Assembly: GCF_019059575.1 (NCBI RefSeq)
Contig: NW_024881841.1
Coordinates: 372,001 to 436,000 of the forward strand
Length of the DNA: 64,000 nucleotides
DNA from: Amphibalanus amphitrite
Taxonomy: Eukaryota; Arthropoda; Thecostraca; Balanomorpha; Balanidae
Direction: 5' to 3'
The position numbers and the translations under genes are program-made. Below, in pieces: positions 1-10,632 of the stretch (position 1 is its first letter; each line of letters begins with the position of its first letter). A model generated the notes under the pieces. The model worked only from the letters and a program-made list of their open reading frames with translations. It was not told the origin of the DNA and searched no databases.

Positions 1-839
1 TTGTTCGATTTTGGAAAAGCGAGGCAATCGACATATCATTCGAAAGCTAGAAGCCCAAACTAAGAAGAAAAACAACTAAATTATATCGGGTACGAAACGG
101 TTTCAACGGATCAAATAGGTGGCCAATGTTCCGTGGTCAAAAGGACACGGATGTGTTGTCCAGTTTAGCCTTATCAGCAATGCACCTGTCAGTATTTGCA
201 ATTGTTGAACATTTGGTGTAAATGGTGTATGTTGGCAGCTGTGGACGCGGCTGTGAACGATTTACTGCAGTTGTACTGTTACTTATTCTAGCGCTCTTCA
301 GTGGACTGTTTTCGGTGTTTTGGTTCAGTACCTACAGCAAGCTGCGTTTTGGTGCCCTAGGTATGTAGGATATGTAGTCTCCTAAAGCAGTTTTCGCGAC
401 GGACTATCCGGCGAATGCACTTCGTTTGAATAAATTTGCACCAAATCTCTAAATTACAATAAATATCTTCGTATCATTAATTTATTTCAGTGTTTTAATC
501 GAAAATAATGTCTGATAGGTAAGTTAAAAATGAGGCATGTACCTAGGTATAGGCATCTGTGCAGCCCAAACTCATAACTGTTAAGAAACACACTGAACCT
601 AATTTGACCAAATCTGCACCAAATCTGCGCCTAAGCTGCACCAAACGTGTACCAGATGGCCGTCGTGAAAACGGCTTCTGTTTACCTAATACCTAATCAA
701 CACTATGACGTTGCGTGTTACGCGTTATATAAACACAACGTTGTGCGCCCTTTTCGCTCGTAAGCTTTCGTCTGATAAATGCCAAATACCAACATGGCAG
801 AAGCATGCGCCGCTCAGACATTAATGACGATCCCCTACT
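1..839. other. Non-coding DNA, nothing recognised
   Basis: Moderately AT-rich sequence with no long open frame, no tRNA-like fold noticed and no repeat boundary I can define. A copy of the word atatcattcga, which recurs inside the TTAA elements of this window, occurs near 31-43, so part of this stretch may be old element DNA. Confidence 0.5.
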
Positions 840-959
840 TTAGAAATTTATATAATAGAGGAGCTGGCCGGTTGGACTGATCGTGGTGCGTTGTCCTGTT
901 ACAGCTGCGGCAAGGTCAGCTGCGGCCCGAACCTGAGGCTGGTGGAAGGTGACTCGGAC

Positions 960-1235
960 GCACCGTACCCCGACTGCTGCCCCTCCGGCTGTGTGCCCGT
1001 CACTCCGCCGGCCGCCGCCGCCGGCCTGTGAGGGCTGTGACCCTCGCCGCCGCGGGCCTGTGAGGGCTGAGACCTCCGGCCGCCGCCGCCGGCCTGTGAG
1101 GGCTGTGAGTCTGTGACCCTCAGCCCGCCGCCGCCGGCCTGTGAGGGCCACCGACTGCGCTGACCCCCGGCCGCCGCCGTGCCGGCCCAGTGACCGACTG
1201 CTGTGACCCCGCCGTGCGCTGCTCCCCACTTCCGT
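960..1235. repeat. GC-rich minisatellite
   Basis: Four to five imperfect copies of a module containing gccgccgccggcctgtgagg followed by gctgtgac-like text, with variable spacing. Open frames across this region are low-complexity Gly/Arg/Ser-rich translations on the minus strand and are best read as by-products of the repeat. Confidence 0.7.
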
Positions 1236-1775
1236 CTCGGTGCGATACCGAACAATGTGCGTGTCATGTGTCGCATTTGCGAAACGTCTGTCACTTAGAG
1301 GGCATTTTGCTTGAGGGCATCGTGACCCGGACTGTCCTTGCAGTCTAAGCAATGCCAGTGTTTGCGTTGTTACGTCTCGTCTATCGTCACTTCCATACAT
1401 CTTCGTGCTTTTCTAGTTAAAAAGGTATATTTATGGTGGCTGTGAGATTGAATTATGCTTTCTGTTACCGTTTCTGCTTATAAAGATACACTGACCTTGC
1501 AATGAATAAATTGACTTAACTGCTCTTGAAGTGCGTCTTTTATTTGATATAATTATTTGATTGACCTTCGTCTTGAATAAATAGGTGCTACCTATTACCT
1601 ATCTTTGCTACCTAATAGTTAAAATTGTTGTTTAGAAGTTTTATTTTTTCCTTTTGTTACATGTCCGTCTGCCGCAGTTCTTTTACAGGCCAGATTACAT
1701 ATCTGTCAGTGCACCACAAGGAGATGACTCTTGCACATTGGTCATTGCCTGTTTTCAGCCAAAGCCCTGTGGATG

Positions 1776-1803
1776 CCTGTGGGTCTCCTAGGAGACCCAC
1801 AGG
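1776..1803. repeat. 28-bp perfect palindrome centred on CCTAGG
   Basis: The sequence is symmetric about the centre of CCTAGG, from cctgtggg on the left to cccacagg on the right, with no mismatch. It starts a run of further CCTAGG-containing units (tctcctagg, agtagatcctagg) that continues to about 1860. Confidence 0.85.
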
Positions 1804-1860
1804 ATCTCCTAGGTCTCCTAGTAGATCCTAGGTCTCCTAGTAGATCCTAGGTCTCCTAGG

Positions 1861-1924
1861 ATCTACTTCGCTGCGCCATAGCCACGGTCGAGCTCGTCCG
1901 TGGCTATGGCGCAGCGAAGTAGAT
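1861..1924. repeat. Perfect 27-bp hairpin with 10-nt loop
   Basis: The left arm 1861-1887 (atctacttcgctgcg...) is exactly the reverse complement of 1898-1924. The loop is tcgagctcgt. It lies directly after the CCTAGG array. The stem has no bulge or mismatch, unlike most microRNA precursors, so a recent palindrome or a hairpin-siRNA source are both possible; no function is shown. Confidence 0.85.
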
Positions 1925-2281
1925 GGACCTGCTACTAACAGTGCATAGACCCGCCGCTAGACGTCGCTACCAGTTACCTTTTGTCTGTTTGGTGGGTCCA
2001 ATACGACAATTGTGGTTTGTGGACACGAAGTTCTGTCAAAGCCTCGTGTTAGATAACTGGTCGAGGCAATACGAAAATTTTCAGTTTCGCGATGTTATGA
2101 CCTCCGGACTGCCCGTTTGAGGAGCTCGGTGACCTGCCGCCTCGGGAGCCGGAACACGTCCTACCTAGGTAGGTATACCTAATGACATCCCAGCGAAATG
2201 GCCATAGCCCTAAGAGGCTTTGTGCAGACAACTCTGCTGATTTCCGACTTCTCTCAATTTATGGTCCTGAAATAATCATCA

Positions 2282-4001
2282 ACCTTCGCCCAAGTGGGGG
2301 GGGGGGGCATATGTTACCACCCTGTCGCGTTTTACGCGTGCGAATAAAAAACCGCGGCGCGTAGCGCCGCGCCGCTTGGAGTAGCTTTCTGTACATCAAT
2401 TTTGGACAATGTGTGTTTTTTTTTTGCCCCAGGTCATGTCAGGTCAGGTCACCAGGTCAAGTTAACTGACCAAGCCTAAGAAAAAGTTTGCAATCATGTC
2501 CAGCCTGCAGTGTTTGTCAGAGAGGTTTTAAACTCGGTGGATTTCCTACATGATGTTATGGGCACCGATAATTTATATACGTCGCAGGCATCAGGTGAAA
2601 TCCGGCATTTCTTGAAATGTCCAGGCTTTACGTGGAAAGCCTAGGCTTTTCATGAAATGTCGGATTTCATCCCATGTTTGGGTTGCATTATTTGGCGCTG
2701 GCTCAGCACCAAACCTAAACAACAACACCTAACCCGACCTTACCTAATGTAATCTAACCTTATCTAACCAATTTACTTTTCACATAACACGTAAGGCTAG
2801 GTCTAATGGTTTGATATGCTATGTAGGTGCAAGCAGGTTCAAGGTTAGGCATTTCATGAAATGCCGGATTTCAGCCGATGCCTACGACATATTATCTCGA
2901 ATTTTTTATATTCGTGACCTAAGGTCAGGCCAGTGGCGTGACTTTTCCATTCTAAGTCAATGGAGAAAAATGAAATGCCTCTAGATCCGTGTGTAGGTAC
3001 GCATAGGAACAGTCCAAATATTTCAGAATCACAATGATTTGGACCACTCGTGACGACCAAGGTGTCTGTTTTGCTGATAGTCTCTAGAAAGGTCATCCGA
3101 GGTCATTTGAGGCTACAAACAGATTTTTGCCAATAACTCTCAATTGGGAAGAGAAGAACGCTGGGGATGGCTTCGTTGTGTTTGTCTTGTTGAGATGCAT
3201 CGACTGATATGCAGCATGACCTTTTCCGGTCAGGTCATGACCTTGACCTGAGGTCAAATTTGTAAGTTGACCTTTCAAGGTCAAGTTATAGTTCATTCGA
3301 CGCGTCTCGGCGAGAGGAACACGATTCTGGCAATAGAAATGTGGCTTTTTAGTAGAAATTTATTGTCAAATACCGCTTTCCGTAAAAGCAGCTATTTTTT
3401 GAGTTTTTGCCCTCTGGAGGCTAAACCGTTGACCTGAGGTCAATTCTGATGCATTTCATGTTGCATTTCATGTGTCAAGGTCAACCAAAGGTCATTCGAG
3501 GTCACATGAGGTCAACATAAAACTTGACCTTTTCCAAACAAAACATATATCATTCGACGCGGCTTGAGAAGGCGAATGTGATGGTACCACTGCCGTAGCT
3601 CTAGGACCATTTTTGTCGAAGTTATTTGCGAAAAACTAAAACCACATTTCGGGGTTGTTGACCTGACCTCTGACCTCAGGTCACCAAAACTATTTTTCTA
3701 TTTTTCTCTAGGTCAAACGCTACACAACCGTCTCGTAATGTGTCTTTATCTCTAAAACTCTATTTTTAGCAGGTATTTGAAGTTCGCGTCTGTGACGCCG
3801 AAGTTTGCCGTGCAGGGGTCTTGAAAAATCGACCCTGTGACGTCATCAAGGGGGCTAGGTCCAAATGTTTTGCTACAGAAGATGACTAATTGATGGGAAA
3901 AAATGTACTGAAAGTTTCGCTTTCCTATCCCTAAGCGTTCGAGAGCTATCGCAAATATTCGCCAGGGGGGGGGGCGAAAAACGCCCCCGGGCCCGCGAGG
4001 G
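2282..4001. mobile_element. Probable decayed TTAA-family element
   Basis: The stretch begins with a G-run near 2287 followed by a cgcgtagcgccgcg-type palindrome, as in the left ends of the TTAA elements at 27.4 and 43.9 kb. It ends in a G-run, a C-run and gggcccgcgaggg directly before TTAA (4002-4005). The interior is packed with AGGTCA/TGACCT hexamers and holds cattcgacgcg words near 3295 and 3550, as in the intact relatives. The left boundary is uncertain: a degenerate TCAACCTTCGCCC may be the old end. The element at 4006 abuts it at the shared TTAA. Confidence 0.5.
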
Positions 4002-4005
4002 TTAA

Positions 4006-4997
4006 CCCTATTCCTGGCGGGGGGGGGGGCCTCAGGAGCCCCCCCCCCCTGAGGTTTTTTGGTTATTTCTCCCAAACGCGTTGAGCTAGGAAGCTCAAAT
4101 TTTCTGACTTTTCCTAAAAGGCTTCTACGCAACATGTCTGAAAATTTTGAGTTGATCTGACCTCAGGTCAGGTCACCAGAGGCGGTTTGGTGACCCTACC
4201 TCAAAAAAGTTTGCAATCACGCCAGAGCTAGAGTTTTTGACCGATCGATTTCTTCTCTTCAGGCTTTAGTTAGGATACCAGTATGTGCAATTTGTATATC
4301 TCGGAATTTTGATATCGGTGACCTAAGGTCAGGTCAGTTTCGCGACCTCCCCATTATAAGTCAATGGGGGAAAAATCAACTCCCTGTTTTTACCACTAAA
4401 ACGGGTCGGAATGGTCCCATATACCATACATGACTTCATTTACGATCAACCTTCACTACCTTGAGGTCTGTTTTGCTGTTGGGCAGCTGTGAGGTCATGT
4501 GACGTCATCAAAGGTCACCAAAAGTTTTTGGCCAATAACTCCGTACAGGAACAACATACAGACGCGTGGATGGTCTCATTGTGTTCAGCTCGTCAAGACG
4601 CATCGAATGATATACATGATGACCTTGAGGTCACGTGACCTGAGGTCAACCTTTGACCTTGGCCTTGCGAGGTCAACATATATATCATTCGATGCGGATT
4701 GACGTGAGGATCACGATGATGCCCTTAGTTTGTTCCTATCTTGACTAATTCGAAAGTTATTCGAGAAAAACTCTCTCCATATCTAGCGCCGCCATTTTGA
4801 CTTTTTCGACCCCTGTGACGTCATCTTTGACCTGACCTGAAAATGACCTTAGTAAAAATTGTAGATCTTGACCGTGCGTATCCGATGCCGTTTACCGTTT
4901 GTCGCTACCTTGCTTCGTTCTCGAGATCTCAGGGGGGGGGCCGAATCGGCCCCCCCCCGCCAGTTTCTTGTCCCGGCGGAGCCCGCCAGGAATAGGG
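4006..4997. mobile_element. piggyBac-like non-autonomous TTAA element A
   Basis: It is flanked by TTAA at 4002-4005 and 4998-5001. The TIR CCCTATTCCTGGCGGG matches perfectly (16 bp) at the two ends. A partial copy of the TIR (cccgccagtttcttgtcc) lies about 35 bp inside the right end, an arrangement known from piggyBac ends. Both ends carry a G-run/C-run hairpin. The core has many AGGTCA hexamers and a perfect 16-bp inverted repeat, CGCATCGAATGATATA at 4599-4614 against 4681-4696. At 992 bp it has no transposase frame, so it would need an enzyme supplied in trans. Superfamily assignment rests on TTAA plus a CCC...GGG terminus. Confidence 0.85.
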
Positions 4998-5001
4998 TTA
5001 A

Positions 5002-5555
5002 ACTGTTTTACGGTTTAACTTTCGCACCTAGCCTGACCCTTTTTCATTAGGTACATACGTAGCAGGCTAGGATCAAAAGGGGTTGATCGTCCTAAGACCG
5101 CTACCAAATGGCGATTGATATGCTTACTCATATCAAATTACGGGTAATATCACTGAGGCACACTGCACGGATGCCAAAATCAACAATAGCCTTGGCAGAT
5201 CTTTTCGTAATGCCTCACTAGTTTTGAACCCATGTTTGACTTTCCTGATATCTAATTATTAGCTTCGCTTCATCTCCCTTTCTGTTCATTTCCGTTTCGT
5301 TTCATTTCGCTCAATTCGTTCCGTTCCGTTTGAAATTAATCCCGTTTCTGTTAATTCGTGTCAGTTCCATTTTGGCTCCATTATGAAAATGCGCAATGAA
5401 AAGACCCTATCATTCTATCATCTTTACAAAACTGGTATTGTTTCAACTCGCTAAAAATGAACCCTCAGAAAAAAAAACTCATTTTGATAGGATCTCGTCA
5501 GAACATCAAAGAGACTGAGGGCTTTCATTTACCTACTTATCGACGATGTCCGAGT
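5002..5555. other. Non-coding DNA with pyrimidine-rich patch
   Basis: No gene is seen. From about 5275 to 5390 it holds imperfect cgtttc/attccgttt repeats similar to the larger array at 7.9-8.3 kb. Confidence 0.5.
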
Positions 5556-5563
5556 GACACCAC

Positions 5564-7163
5564 CATAGGCGTCGCCAGAGATTTTCGGTTGGGGGGGGGG
5601 GGCAAAATCAACATTTGTGCTAAAACTTGCCTTTCCCCAGTCTTTACTCACTCGTTTTACATATCATTCGACGTGCAATGGTGAGAGGAATCCGATGGTG
5701 ACAAAGGTTTCCTTCTAGCTATGACATGTAATTTTTTTACAGAAAAATTCGAAATTTTGAAATTTCATGACAAAAACGACTGGTAGAATTATAGTATATA
5801 GTGGCTGCGATTGCCGACGCACTGCAGAGGGCCCCTGTGCAGACGCTCGACGCTCATGATCATTGCCCAGAAAAAGGTGAAAAACGCTCCATTTAATCGG
5901 ATCACCCTGCTAAAACCTCCATTCACGCATGCATGCAGAGGTTTTACGTGAAATGCATAGGACTTATCCCAGCCGCCGATCGTAGCTAAGTTGGGCATTC
6001 GGCGGAGAGTGAATGTCGGAAGTATGAATCGGAAGTAATTCATCTTTGCTCCAGTGAGAGGAAGTGTTTTGTTCACTCGAGTGTGAACAAAAGTTTCTCG
6101 TTTTTCGTGTGAAGGGAAGCGCTGCAAACGCGAACAAAAACTGTTCAACGGAACCAAAAGCTACGCAGTACGCACGGCATAGCGGCAAGGGATCCCTTAG
6201 AGATACATTTGGGACTTCCAGGCTATTTTAGGCCACTCAGGGTCGGTGCTGACTCTCAGAAGCATGCTTAGGATTCCGGAGATCGGCGTGGGTCACCTCA
6301 AATATTTACGTGTACGTGGTGCTTTAGGGCTTTCCGAGCCCAAGGTGGGGCCCTCAGAAGCCAGTGTGGGCGGCGGGCGCTAAGAGACCAGGCCCAGGGT
6401 GAGCCGGGAGCCCTCAGATAGCGGTGTGAACCCTGGAGGTCTGTGTCGAATCCCTATGGACCCTACGTAGGGACATAATTAACATGTGTTGCGGACCTCA
6501 GAGGGACACGTGAGCTGTGACCCCTCAGATGCCGGCTTGGGGTTAGCAAAGTCTGTCGCCTCAAAAGTTTGGCTGAACTATCAGAGGCCAGGTTCTCAGA
6601 AATGTTCGAAGGCTCAAATATCCCTGTATGGGCCCTCAGAGAACATGGACACCAGTGGGACTTTAAGAGGCCGGTTTGGGCCCTCTGAAGGCTTCTTTAG
6701 GGCTCAGTGGAGCTCCTTAGGAGCCCTTGAGGTTAAAGCAAGCTCATGAGCCCTGCAACACTTGTACTGTACTTGAGCCTGTCGCAGACATTTGACGAGA
6801 GTTGAGAAAGGCCCCGAAGATTTCGTTTCACGCTTTGAACGAAAATTGTATCAGCACTCCAAAACTTATGAAAAAAACTTATGTAAAATGTAATAAAGAA
6901 CGAACTAGGAACATGGAATGAATCACAGCATTGACATTTCCGAGTCTGGAATCGGAGTCTTCAAGACTTTGGCGACTCCGAGTCAGACTCTGGTTTGAAC
7001 TGCTTGCTGCAACCGAGTCTGACCTCACAGGCATTCTCAGAAAGGTACCCCCCATTTTTTCCCGACTCCAAAATCTCATCGGATCTGTATCGATCTCAGG
7101 GGGTGCCCGGTCCGAGGTTGGGGGGGCAAGCTGCCCCGCTTGCCCCCCGTGGCGACGCTAATG
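5564..7163. mobile_element. hAT-like non-autonomous element 1
   Basis: The 8-bp direct repeat GACACCAC occurs at 5556-5563 and 7164-7171, exactly outside imperfect TIRs (CATAGGCGTCGCCA on the left, CATTAGCGTCGCCA read inward from the right). G-runs follow the left TIR and C-rich sequence precedes the right one. The element is 1600 bp with no transposase frame. Its middle (about 6190-6740) carries the ~30-bp ccctcagaggccagtgtgg-type array also found in the 17-kb and 27-kb elements. An 8-bp TSD suits hAT; other 8-bp-TSD superfamilies are not excluded. Confidence 0.8.
6190..6740 (+). repeat. Degenerate ~30-bp 'ccctcagaggccag' array
   Basis: Successive phrases such as gggccctcagaagccagtgt recur about every 30 bases with strong drift. 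The array is related to the interiors at 34.57-35.08 and 61.39-61.90 kb (same strand) and to 19.13-21.68 kb (opposite strand). Confidence 0.7.
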
Positions 7164-7264
7164 GACACCACTCAGCTCCATTTGAGTTTTGGGTCTCGTG
7201 CTCGATCCCACACTGTCCCGGGAGGATCACATCGGCAATGTGGTCCAGAAATGCAACTCACTCC

Positions 7265-7413
7265 CATAGGCGGCGGAACGGGGAGGGCACCGGGGCACCG
7301 TGCCCCCCTTTGATTTTGACATTTCAACATTAGCCCTATGGGCGTTGCATGGAAAGAATGGGACCAAAAGTCGGCAGTGCCCCCTCTTAACTGAAGGTGT
7401 TCCGCCGCTACTG
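7265..7413. mobile_element. 149-bp hAT-like MITE
   Basis: The 8-bp TSD CTCACTCC occurs at 7257-7264 and 7414-7421. Termini are CATAGGCGGCGGAAC on the left and CAGTAGCGGCGGAAC read inward from the right (13 of 15 match). It has no coding capacity. It sits only about 100 bp beyond element 1 and starts with the same CATAGGCG. Confidence 0.8.
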
Positions 7414-7479
7414 CTCACTCCTCATCTCTCTTTTTCCTTTTTGGGCATCATTTTCCCCAGGACATTTTACGAAGTCTGA

Positions 7480-7693
7480 TAGGAAAACATTCATGCTCCA
7501 CTCGCTCCACAGACACAGGCCTGCTCGAGCTGCCGCCGCGCAGACTGACATCTACCCAGCCACAGACTTCTCTCTATACTTAGAGAAGTCTATGGGACCC
7601 AGCGTATGTGTTCAGAATAGATATCGTGCAGCTGTCACCTGGAATTATCTGCCGGCTGGGGTCACTCAAATGCGATCCATCCGGGATTATTAG
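7480..7693 (+). pseudogene. Possible LINE reverse-transcriptase C-terminal fragment
   Basis: A 98-codon frame ending at 7693 closes with residues YRAAVTWNYLPAGVTQMRS. This resembles the end of many CR1/L2/jockey-type polymerases, where a WNxLP motif precedes a short basic tail. Nothing upstream joins to a polymerase domain, so it would be a heavily 5'-truncated or decayed copy. The resemblance is short and could be chance. Confidence 0.35.
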
Positions 7694-7897
7694 CGCGCTA
7701 TTCTTTAGTTTCTGCTCCGAACAGTTCACCTTCCTTATCTTGTATCATTTTTTATCGTTTTATCACTTTTATCTTTTATCAATTTTTATACTGTGTTTGA
7801 TGCCTCGTGTAATGTTGTACTACTGGTAAGGACGCAAGTCCCGAAAAGCCACTCAGTGGACGGATTTTAGACCAATACATACACCACCAGGTCATGC

Positions 7898-8325
7898 TGG
7901 TTCTAGCCCGTTTGCATTTCTTTCCATTTCCGTTCTACTCCGTCAGTACCTATCCCATTCTGTTTTAGTCAGTTTACCTTTTTTGCTTCATTTAGTCAAT
8001 GTTCCATTCCGTTACCTATCGTCATTTTACGTTACTGTTTCATTCCATTTTCGCTCCATTCCGTTGTCATTCTCTTCCATTTTGGTCAATTCCGTTTTCA
8101 TTTCATATTTCTGATCTATTCCGTATTCGTCCCATTTCGTTTTGTTCCATTCCATTTACTTTCCGTTCCACTCAGTTTCCGTTCTATTTCACTTTCGTTC
8201 CATTCCGTTCCCGTTTCATTCCGTTTCTGTTCAATTCCGTTTCCGTTGAATTCCGTTTCCGATCCAGTCCGTGTCCGTGCCATTCCGTTACCGCTCCGTT
8301 TCCGTTCGCGTGGCGCTCGGTGGTC
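7898..8325 (+). repeat. Degenerate (ttccattccgtt)n array
   Basis: Pyrimidine-rich DNA made of imperfect 5-6 bp words (ttccg, ttcca, tttcg) that combine into ttccattccgttt-like units. The 271-codon frame starting at 7999 simply reads this low-complexity sequence (Phe/Ser/Pro-rich) and runs on into a GC-rich tract, so I do not treat it as a gene. Confidence 0.75.
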
Positions 8326-8329
8326 TGGC

Positions 8330-9062
8330 ACTGTCGCGTCTCCTCCGCCGCGGCGGCGGGGGTGGAATGGGGTTGGTTGGGGGCGGGAGGACGATGGCGG
8401 AGGAGGTCGGGGGTGGAGCAGCGGGGGGGGGGGGGTGATGGCGGGGGGGGGCGGTGGAGCGGCGGAGGAGGCTGGCCTCTGTATGGATCGTCCGGCAGGC
8501 CGGCGCGGCGGCGACCTGCGCCCGCCCGCCGCCGGCTAATGATGATCCATCGGCGGCCGGCCACAATCAGGCTGCCGCCGGGCCCGCCGCCGCCGATTGT
8601 GGTGATCTCATTTCTGCCGGCGGCAGCGCCACTTCCGCTTCCTGGCGCACCGCCGCCATTAACGAAAACCCTTTCTTCATTTATATGCCGGATAGAGGCG
8701 GACAAAACGACGCAATCAGTGGTGTGTGGCGCCATCGGCGATGGGAGAAGAATGAGAGAATCATTAGCCGTTCTTGTCACTTTCTGTGTGGCGTGTATGC
8801 CGCATCCCTCTTAGCCTCCCTTTTAGTGTTATTCATTCACCATCATCCATCGAAAACTAAGGGGCCACGCCCACATGGGTGGTGCTGGATCCCCATATGG
8901 ATAAAAATCCAATAAGATAACCTACCTGACAGTAAAAAAGACGCATTCTAAAACCTAAAAAAGTGTAAATGAAACATTGCTTGCTCTTCTCCGATGTCAT
9001 TGAAAATAGCCAAATAAAAAAAGATTGGTATGTACGAGACTACTAGGTAATTTCTTAATACT
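8330..9062. other. GC-rich tract then AT-rich DNA, no gene supported
   Basis: 8330-8650 is dominated by cgg/ggc-type runs and a G-rich stretch. All six frames are low-complexity, and overlapping frames on both strands are open simply because of composition. 8820-9060 is AT-rich and empty. Confidence 0.5.
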
Positions 9063-9916
9063 AGGTAAGGTCTTGTCCAGTACGCCGATGACTGTCAGGT
9101 GGCAGTGTTTGGACGACCCAGTGACAGTGCCGCCCTTGTCCGGTCGATGGAGCTCAACTTAGACTCGCTTTCGAAATGGTTCTGCAAAAATGGCATGAAA
9201 ATTAACGCAGACAAAACTCAACTCATTGTATTTGGCTCACGACAAATTCTGAAACAACTACCCACCATCTCCGTTCATTTCATGGGATCCACCGTCACCG
9301 GCTGCCCCAGTTTGAAGAACCTGGGAGTGGTTTTCGACCAGCAAATGACGTTCGCTTCACATGTTGACGATGTCGTTCGGCGCTGTACCGGCATGCTCGT
9401 CGGATTGAGTCACTGTCGCCATAGCCTGCCGCGGCAGGCGCTTGTAACGATCGTGGAGGCGCTGGTTGTATCGGTGATCCGGTATTGTATTAGTGTCTAT
9501 GGTTCCTGCGACCAGACACGGATGGCTCGCATCCAGAGGCTGATGAATTTTGGCGCGAGGGTTGTGTCGGGTCGAAGGAAGCATGAGCATATCAGTGACG
9601 TCATTAGGGACTTGGGGTGGTTGTCTGCGCACAACCTGTACCGGTATCACTCCCTTATGCTCCTGAAGCGGATCATGCTGACAGGCTATCCAGACACATT
9701 GTATGGGCTGACAGTGACGCGTGGTTGCACTCGCGGCAGACGAGGCAAGTACAGCAGCTTCACACCCCGGCCATTCGCACTGAGTCGGGACGGCGGCGTT
9801 TCATGTATTCTGTCGTGAAGGAATTCAATGAACTGCCCCATGATATACGTGAGCTAGGCCTGCCCCGCTTCAAGTCGGAGCTGCGCCGGTACCTGCTGAG
9901 CGCTCAGGTCACATAG
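9063..9916 (+). pseudogene. 5'-truncated LINE reverse transcriptase (jockey/CR1-like)
   Basis: The frame opens with the catalytic YADD box (about 9078-9089, residues VQYADDCQ). It then reads the palm and thumb of a non-LTR reverse transcriptase: WFCKNGMKINADKTQ, then SLKNLGVVFDQQMTF, VDDVVRRCTGMLVGL and IVEALVVSVIRYC. This frame stays open to 9818, but the expected C-terminus (RRFMYSVVKEFNELPHDIR, then LPRFKSELRRYLL, stop at 9916) continues in another frame, so there is a frameshift at about 9740-9760. The endonuclease and most of the polymerase are missing upstream, typical of 5'-truncated insertion. An AAAT-type tail follows at 10049-10071. No target duplication was found. The clade is not certain from this fragment. 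Confidence 0.85.
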
Positions 9917-10048
9917 TGCATCGTGTAGTGAACGGAGCATGGTTTGTCACCGAATGTGGTATGTGTGCTACTCCCTGTGTAACCTTGTGTACTGCTGACG
10001 TACTACCCGGAATAGCCACGGTGTCCGTGGATGGGTAGCGAACTGTGA

Positions 10049-10071
10049 AATAAATAAATAAATAAATAAAT
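10049..10071 (+). repeat. (AAAT)n LINE tail
   Basis: About six units of aaat/taaa lie some 130 bp after the polymerase stop codon. Short tandem tails of this type mark the 3' end of several LINE clades, so this is probably the 3' end of the truncated copy. Confidence 0.6.
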
Positions 10072-10548
10072 TTTCACATTATCTTACCTTATTTACTGTA
10101 TTGGTAACTGCGTGTAGGATTTTATATGTATGGGGTGCAGGTGCATGCCAATTCACCCTTTAAGTGAACCCTCACTCAGAAAAATGCACCTCCACCCATG
10201 GACGACCCAGTCGCGCACTGCAGTCGCCGTCCTATACCGTAGAGCTCCCAATCAGAACGCAAGGGCGTTTTTACCTATTGCATTTAAACATATAACATTT
10301 TATCACTTCTCTTCACTTGTGGCCTGACCTTCGATTACCCTCGTAAATAAACAAAAGCATTTTTAGCAGTTATACCATATCACCTACTGCTTTTTTCATT
10401 GCCGCTTATCTCGTTCATGGGCTTCAGCTAAAAGGGGTATAGGATCGGAAACATTTCCCTCTCTTGGATGTGCTCAACTTTATTTGAACTAAAGGCTTTA
10501 TTAAACTTTATTTGAAAATAAGGTTTGGGAAATGACGCCTATAGCCCC

Positions 10549-10612
10549 TGTGGGGCGTTCCACGACAAATCGACAAATACAAAATTAAATTTGCACCCTC
10601 ATATTTTATTCT
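10549..10612. repeat. Dispersed repeat fragment
   Basis: The stretch gggcgttccacgacaaatcg...gcaccctcat is the reverse complement of 27000-27056, with an internal length difference. It is the left flank of the foldback element that follows; 13641-13725 appears to be its continuation. Confidence 0.65.
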
Positions 10613-10632
10613 TCGTTGAAAACTGGTGTAAG

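Noticed and set aside
7999-8814. 271-codon plus-strand frame
   Set aside because: It is a Phe/Ser/Pro-rich read of the ttccattccgtt array followed by GC-rich low-complexity sequence; a 198-codon frame is open on the other strand of the same DNA.
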